From NCBI GenBank assembly GCA_003956705.1, contig QZCP01000212.1, forward strand, positions 101,876 through 165,875: a DNA stretch of 64,000 bases, given 5' to 3'. This DNA comes from Brevipalpus yothersi. Lineage: Eukaryota; Arthropoda; Arachnida; Trombidiformes; Tenuipalpidae. Positions 61,265 to 64,000 of this stretch are shown one piece after another (the stretch's first letter is position 1; every line of letters starts with the position of its first letter). Made by a program: the position numbers and the translations under genes. Below the pieces are notes generated by a model. It saw only the letters and a program-made list of their open reading frames with translations. It was not told the DNA's origin and did no database searches.

Positions 61265-63027
61265 ACTAATTCGAACAACAATGCAATTTGAATCTAATTG
61301 AATTCAATTTATCACAATCCAAAATTATGTAACAAAACAAATGTTCGAAGATAATTTTATAAACAAAATGGCTACTTTTAGTGGCTCTTATTTCGGAGGA
61401 AAAGTTTTCTATTCTTTTTCGGGGGAAAATCAAATTCGAATTCTTTTCGGAACAAAAACCTTTCCTCATACAAGCTCCCTGTATTAAACTATACAATCTC
61501 TGAGTATTAGTTAGATTGTGTTTCAAATGTAATACTTTGTTGAACTTGCCATGAGAAAAATTAAACTAATCTGATCATTTACAGTGATCTAAGCAGCAAT
61601 CAGATGACATCATTGATAGTAATGAGAGCTTTAGTGTTCAAAGCTCTGGTCACTTACTCAGAAATGCTAGCCGATCCATCTGATCATGTGATATTAATTC
61701 TCATCTAGAACTTAAACAATTGTTTAAGATAAAATTCTTGATAGTTCATATGTTAATTTATCTGAAAGTTGTTTGCTGGATAGAGGCCATTTTCAGAGCC
61801 AAAAACTTTATGCTTATTCAGTAACCGAGATGTAAACATCTGCGTTGGAAGGTCAGAGGGTGAAGAATAAGTTTTGATGAGTTCCCGATGAATTTTGTAT
61901 CGAGTTTGATTTCGAACTTACCTTCACCAATCTATATGATATTGCCCTCTTCAAGTATGTCATTTTAACAATAATTTTTTGAATCGAGCTATTCATGTAC
62001 TTGCTATATTAAACAAGCCTGCATTGACTAAAATTGTCCTTCATCATCTTGTCTGACTTATTTTTGAAACAAAACCTCATTCAAACTGCGAGGTGGGCTC
62101 AAAGTTTTTTGACATGCCAATTTTCAATGAAAATTCGATAATTTTCGACCGCAAGATAGAACAATGTGATAACTATGTGTCCAAGTAACTTCCAAAAATG
62201 CTCATTTTCATCAAAGTTTTCAGCCATCATCACAAAAACCTAGTAAAATCAGTGTTGAGAGATAATACCAAAGCTCAATCGGACATTTTTTGAGAGATTC
62301 TGAGGTCAAAAATTACCAGACTGTTTTTTATTTTTTGATCCAAAATTATCGACTTCTGGTAAAAAATTATCATGCCAAGAAACTTTCAGCCTATCTTGTA
62401 CGCCATGAAAGTGGTCAAAGTCATTAAACTGTTTTATCTCTGAGACAAAAAAAAATATCGACCTCTCACTAAAAACTACAACGTCAAGAAACTGTCTGGC
62501 CATCATGAACACATTGGCATTCATTATAATGATAATATTTTGATAAAATCGAATCAATGAATTATCACATCTTAGCGTTCATCATGATATTTCCACAAGG
62601 TTCGTGTGAAAGCAACTTTTTCGTTCTTATATTGGCAATAGCAACTTGCTTCGATGCTGTTTCTCCTTGATGAAAACTTATCTCTTTACCTTCTTGCCCC
62701 AGGACATCTGGACGATTTTATTTATTCAACTTGAGCATAAGAAAATGTTTCTACCTTGAAACTGAGAAGAAGGCATGATGTGTTGACATGTTCACTTTAT
62801 ATCAATCAGTTAAGATAAGAATTGGTCTCTTCATCGAAAGTGATAAAGTAGTCCATCAATTACGGAATTGAAACTTTTTAGGTGATCTGGGAGTGGAAGA
62901 ACATCTCATATTCAGAAGAGAGAAGTGAAAATTATTCGTATGTGTCCAAGTGCTGAAGTAATGTTCGTCAAATCTGTTGAAAATATCCGTTAATACAAGT
63001 TCATAGTGCCAGAAGGCGAAAGTGACA
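61265..63027. other. Spacer before ABCH copy 2
   Basis: Contains an orphan ABCH-type 3' flank (61675-61920), a weakly repeated stretch (about 62140-62520) and the duplicated 5' flank (62685-63027). No intact gene. Confidence 0.6.
61675..61920 (+). repeat. Orphan copy of the ABCH 3' flank
   Basis: Diverged but collinear similarity to 59272-59530, which follows the ABCH copy 1 stop. No ABCH coding sequence lies immediately upstream here, so this may be the tail of a deleted third copy or a rearranged duplication edge. Confidence 0.55.
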
Positions 63028-64000
63028 ATGCAATCTACATCATGCATGCATGCCTCAAGACAAGTGGTGATTAAAGTAGAAAATCTTAGTTTCATTTATC
63101 CACACCAAAAAATTTATCATGAAGCTGAAATTAGTGAAATACATTTAACTGGACATTCTTCGGAAATATTAGCGATTGTTGGCCCAAGTGGAAGTGGTAA
63201 AACAACTTTGGCCAAGATCATTGTGTCCATGCTGCCTGTTGATGAAGGCAAAATAACTCTGTTTGGTCTTGATTGTACCAATAATCGCATGAATCGCACT
63301 CGTATTGGTGTGCCTGGACCATCTTTGGGCTACATGCCTCAGGAGGAAGCAGTTCCTAGTGATCTACTAGTGCGAGAATGCCTCTTCCTCTATGGAATTC
63401 TTTATCGTATGGACATATCAGAGATATCGAGACGATCAGATGAAGTGCTTCAAAGAGTTGGCCTTAGTGATAAGAGGAATAAATTAATTTTCACATTGAG
63501 TGGTGGAATGAAGAGACGCTTATCATTAGCAATCGCTATCCTACATTCTCCGAAATTATTGATACTTGATGAGCCCACCGTTGGAATCGATCCTATTCTC
63601 AGGCATCAGATATGGAACCTCTTGTTTGAACTGAAATCTAAAGGCATCTGTATAATGATCACAACACATTACATGAACGAGTGCGAACATGCTGATTCGG
63701 TTAATTTTATGCGCAAAGGAAAAATTATATTCTCAGGAACTCCTCAAGAAATTAAGGCTATTCATGGGGTTGACAATTTGGGACAAGCATTTGATAAGAT
63801 ATGCTCATACAAATCTAATCAGCCCTACAAACCTAATCCTGGACCCGATGTTGACTATATTCCACCAAAAAAATATGAAAAAGGATTTATTCAACGTTTA
63901 TTGATTGTCACAGCTATCATGTATCGGTTCATTCGTTTATTCTTCTCATCTCCTGTGTCTTTTTTTGGTGCAATTGGAATCGCCACTTTCCATGTTTTTC
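63028..64000 (+). CDS. ABCH-type half transporter, copy 2 (cut by window end)
   Basis: The open frame from ATG 63028 runs through the window end, 324 codons visible. It is very similar to copy 1: Walker A, LSGGM and LLILDEPTVGIDP are identical, and long stretches such as 63220-63400 and 63680-63790 match almost base for base. Differences include a changed N-terminus (MQSTSCMHASRQVV), Glu replacing Gly before the IHLTG segment, ILTLSGGM changed to IFTLSGGM context, and one extra Lys codon (PPKKYEK). No stop or frameshift is seen so far, so it is probably functional. It is a recent tandem duplicate with its own copied 5' flank. Confidence 0.88.
   Translation, partial: MQSTSCMHASRQVVIKVENLSFIYPHQKIYHEAEISEIHLTGHSSEILAIVGPSGSGKTTLAKIIVSMLPVDEGKITLFGLDCTNNRMNRTRIGVPGPSLGYMPQEEAVPSDLLVRECLFLYGILYRMDISEISRRSDEVLQRVGLSDKRNKLIFTLSGGMKRRLSLAIAILHSPKLLILDEPTVGIDPILRHQIWNLLFELKSKGICIMITTHYMNECEHADSVNFMRKGKIIFSGTPQEIKAIHGVDNLGQAFDKICSYKSNQPYKPNPGPDVDYIPPKKYEKGFIQRLLIVTAIMYRFIRLFFSSPVSFFGAIGIATFHVF

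Noticed and set aside
63117..63299. Minus-strand frame repeated identically at 57225-57407
   Set aside because: It is the antisense of the conserved ABCH Walker A region, duplicated because the gene is duplicated.
1..64000. CRISPR arrays, rRNA, tRNA, complete transposons
   Set aside because: No regular direct-repeat/spacer pattern, no rRNA-like blocks, no convincing cloverleaf, and no transposase or reverse transcriptase motifs were seen by eye; a tRNAscan-SE and repeat-library run would be decisive.

Overview
This is a eukaryotic nuclear window. It has intron-bearing genes on both strands, GT-AG introns that are often only 40-100 nt long, AT-rich intergenic DNA, and many (GA)n/(CT)n microsatellites. 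Two assembly gaps (Ns) sit inside such microsatellites. The gene set is animal (Integrator, Mediator, SSBP/Ssdp, novel PKC, LRP-type receptor). ABCH-type transporters and a miniature/dusky-type cuticular ZP protein point to an arthropod. The compact introns and the presence of a cobalamin-independent methionine synthase would suit a mite, but the species is an inference.

Layout. 1-430: end of an HP1-like chromo shadow domain gene with a frameshift. 0.9-9.0 kb: divergent pair INTS10 (-) and MED23 (+). 10.0-17.3 kb: ZP-domain cuticle membrane protein (-) whose signal-peptide exon lies about 4.2 kb upstream. 17.3-20.7 kb: repeat-rich DNA with a 795-N gap. 20.7-23.3 kb: metE (-), four exons. 26.2-27.2 kb: RDH-like short-chain dehydrogenase (+). 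28.9-33.9 kb: Ssdp/SSBP (-), eleven exons including a 9-nt microexon and a 385-N gap. 35.4-45.7 kb: PKC-epsilon-type kinase (+); its 7.3-kb first intron contains an SDR gene (-), a small membrane-protein gene (-) and a Cys-rich membrane-protein ORF (+). 46.3-49.8 kb: ESCO acetyltransferase (-), SAP30BP (-), FMC1 (+). 50.2-52.7 kb: CUB/LDLa receptor of the LRP3/10/12 type (-). 54.8-64.0 kb: a CYP3-clan-like P450, an intact ABCH transporter, an unrecognised 3-exon gene (-), and a second ABCH copy running off the window.

The genes are mostly independent housekeeping loci. Three groupings may matter: the divergent Integrator/Mediator pair, the nested genes in the PKC intron, and the P450 plus duplicated ABCH transporters, which resemble an expanding xenobiotic-response cluster. 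The most unusual locus is metE. Animals normally use the B12-dependent enzyme, and here a complete MetE with all four zinc ligands sits between animal genes and carries three spliceosomal introns, as expected for an old horizontal transfer. No CRISPR array, rRNA, confident tRNA or intact transposon was seen.
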